DNA of 5,749 bases from JAJDOJ01 sp034722015. Its GTDB lineage: Bacteria; Pseudomonadota; Gammaproteobacteria; JAJDOJ01. The position numbers and the translations under genes were made by a program. The stretch covers positions 1 through 5,749 of the forward strand of contig JAYENI010000240.1 in the NCBI GenBank assembly GCA_034722015.1. Direction: 5' to 3'. The notes under the pieces are model-generated. The model did no database searches, was not told the DNA's origin, and saw nothing but the letters and a program-made list of their open reading frames with translations. Below, one piece after another: positions 5,048 to 5,749 of this stretch (its first letter is position 1; each line of letters starts with the position of its first letter).

Positions 5048-5608
5048 ATGGGCGCCGGTGTGATCCCGTTTGCCGTGTTAAATGAAGAGATCCGGTTTCT
5101 GTTTCACAAGACCTTTTCCGGCAGGCGGGCGGGATACCTCGTGGATTTCGGAGGCGGCGGCAGGGAGGGTGAGTCGTACCGGGATACGGCGATACGGGAA
5201 TTCATCGAGGAAACCGAGACAATGTTCTTCTCGGACCGTGTTGCCGACGCCGTGCGCTCGGATCGGCGCGTGAGTGAGCAGATCCCGCGGATGGAGTCGC
5301 TGTTCGACAGGACGCTGTCAGCCTGCCCGAGCTGCTGGTGTCAGAGGGCGCCGGGGAGCAAGGTCCCGCCAAAGGACTGGCGCACGTTCTTCATCGAGTT
5401 CGACTACCGCGACGTCGAGGACATGAATCGGGAATGGCGCTCGGAGGACGCATGGCGGTTTTCCAAGCCGCGTCACCTGCTGTGGGTGTCGGCAGACGAA
5501 TTGCTGGAGATCTATCGCCACGAGCCAGAGCGGCTCTGGAAGCGGGTGCGCCAGTTGCAGGGCGCCGAGGAGACGATTCTGGATATCGTTCGCGGTTTCC
5601 CGAGGTAG
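5048..5608 (+). CDS. Nudix hydrolase with a cysteine-rich insertion
   Basis: This 186-residue Nudix hydrolase opens with the strand GAGVIPFAVLNEEIRFLFHK. The Nudix box has G36, E42, R50, E51, E54 and E55 (VDFGGGG, then REFIEETET). The box's last conserved Gly is replaced by E57; the metal-binding glutamates are intact. Between the box and the C-terminal half lies an insertion (about 61-110) containing C93-P-S-C96-W-C98, a possible metal or redox site. The tail (WRTFFIEFDY, LLWVSADELLEIYRH, ETILDIVRG) fits the end of a Nudix fold plus helices. The gene follows the CofD-like gene by 28 bp and probably shares its transcript. Placement suggests it acts on the product or by-product of the CofD-like reaction; that is inference. 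The substrate is unknown, and the family assignment is firm. Confidence 0.87.
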   Translation: MGAGVIPFAVLNEEIRFLFHKTFSGRRAGYLVDFGGGGREGESYRDTAIREFIEETETMFFSDRVADAVRSDRRVSEQIPRMESLFDRTLSACPSCWCQRAPGSKVPPKDWRTFFIEFDYRDVEDMNREWRSEDAWRFSKPRHLLWVSADELLEIYRHEPERLWKRVRQLQGAEETILDIVRGFPR

Positions 5609-5749
5609 AACGGCCGGTTCGTCTCAGGTCATTGCGAAGAGCCCCCTTGTCAGCCATGTTGCTCCTTCCCCCTTTGAGGGGGAAGGCCGGGATGGGGGTG
5701 GGAGCCTGGGAAAGGTCCGGCGGCAGTCGATATTCTCGACCCCCCACCT
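5609..5749. other. Noncoding tail after the last Nudix gene
   Basis: No supported gene lies here. Apart from the hairpin element at 5661-5705, there is only mixed GC-rich sequence. A frame on the minus strand entering from the right edge runs across this tail, but its continuation into the Nudix gene is low-complexity and looks like a shadow. Confidence 0.5.
5661..5705. repeat. REP-like intergenic hairpin element
   Basis: The core is a perfect inverted repeat: CCTTCCCCCT (5664-5673), loop TTG, AGGGGGAAGG (5677-5686). It is followed by CCGGGATGGGGGTGGG, and outer arms GCTCC (5661-5665) and GGAGC (5701-5705) can also pair. The layout resembles the C-rich/G-rich intergenic palindromes repeated many times in proteobacterial genomes. 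It lies about 50 bp after the last Nudix stop and could also help end transcription or protect the 3' end, but no T-run follows, so a classical intrinsic terminator is unlikely. Another C-rich tract at 5740-5746 near the window edge may begin a second copy. Confidence 0.55.

Noticed and set aside
5664..5686. Hairpin as a classical intrinsic terminator
   Set aside because: The stem is strong, but no T-run follows on either strand; a repeat element fits better.
5391..5747. 118-codon minus-strand frame covering the end of the last Nudix gene and the noncoding tail
   Set aside because: It reads through the hairpin repeat and antisense to a conserved gene, with no domain features.

Overview
The window is dense, high-GC bacterial DNA. 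It carries two divergently transcribed gene sets that meet at an 84-bp intergenic region (3742-3825). High GC, ATGA start/stop overlaps, ATG starts with short Shine-Dalgarno motifs, and a SixA-like phosphatase all fit a proteobacterium. A sulfur-oxidising or halophilic gammaproteobacterium is my guess, but the sequence does not fix the taxon.

The minus-strand set reads from right to left. It starts with a small canonical Nudix hydrolase (3741-3271), followed by a single-domain PhoU-like helical protein (3240-2893). Next is a possible 24-codon micro-ORF that overlaps both neighbours by ATGA junctions (2896-2822), then an HPr-kinase-like P-loop protein of the HprK-related kinase B type (2825-1710). 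The set ends with a SixA-type histidine phosphatase fused to a C-terminal Nudix domain (1706-735) and a second histidine phosphatase with an RHC motif (738-34). Gaps are 30 bp or less and most junctions overlap, so this looks like one transcription unit with translational coupling. The plus-strand set has a CofD/YvcK-fold protein (3826-5019) and, 28 bp later, a third Nudix hydrolase (5048-5608) with an excellent ribosome binding site. After it comes a 141-bp noncoding tail with a perfect 10+3+10 hairpin that looks like a dispersed intergenic repeat.

An HprK-related kinase B beside a CofD-like protein is, from memory, the signature of the computationally defined but functionally uncharacterised 'GAK' system (ATP-Grasp, Amphi-Trp, Kinase). 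The ATP-grasp and amphi-Trp genes are not in this window and may lie just outside it. What stands out here is the set of phosphate-chemistry enzymes around that core. Eight complete or probable proteins include three Nudix domains besides the kinase, the PhoU-like and the CofD-like proteins, plus one domain of a fusion, so four protein-level activities handle phosphoanhydrides or phosphoesters: Nudix 3741-3271, SixA-Nudix, RHC phosphatase, and Nudix 5048-5608. My inference is a pathway or regulatory circuit that makes, transfers and removes a phosphorylated or nucleotide-linked small molecule or protein modification. No substrate can be read from the sequence.

The best sequence-level oddity is in the PhoU-like gene. 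A run of six G in its sense strand forms a zero-frame X_XXY_YYZ-type heptamer (GGGGGGT). A -1 shift there would replace the last three residues and continue through the micro-ORF to a 139-residue product that ends exactly at the kinase start.
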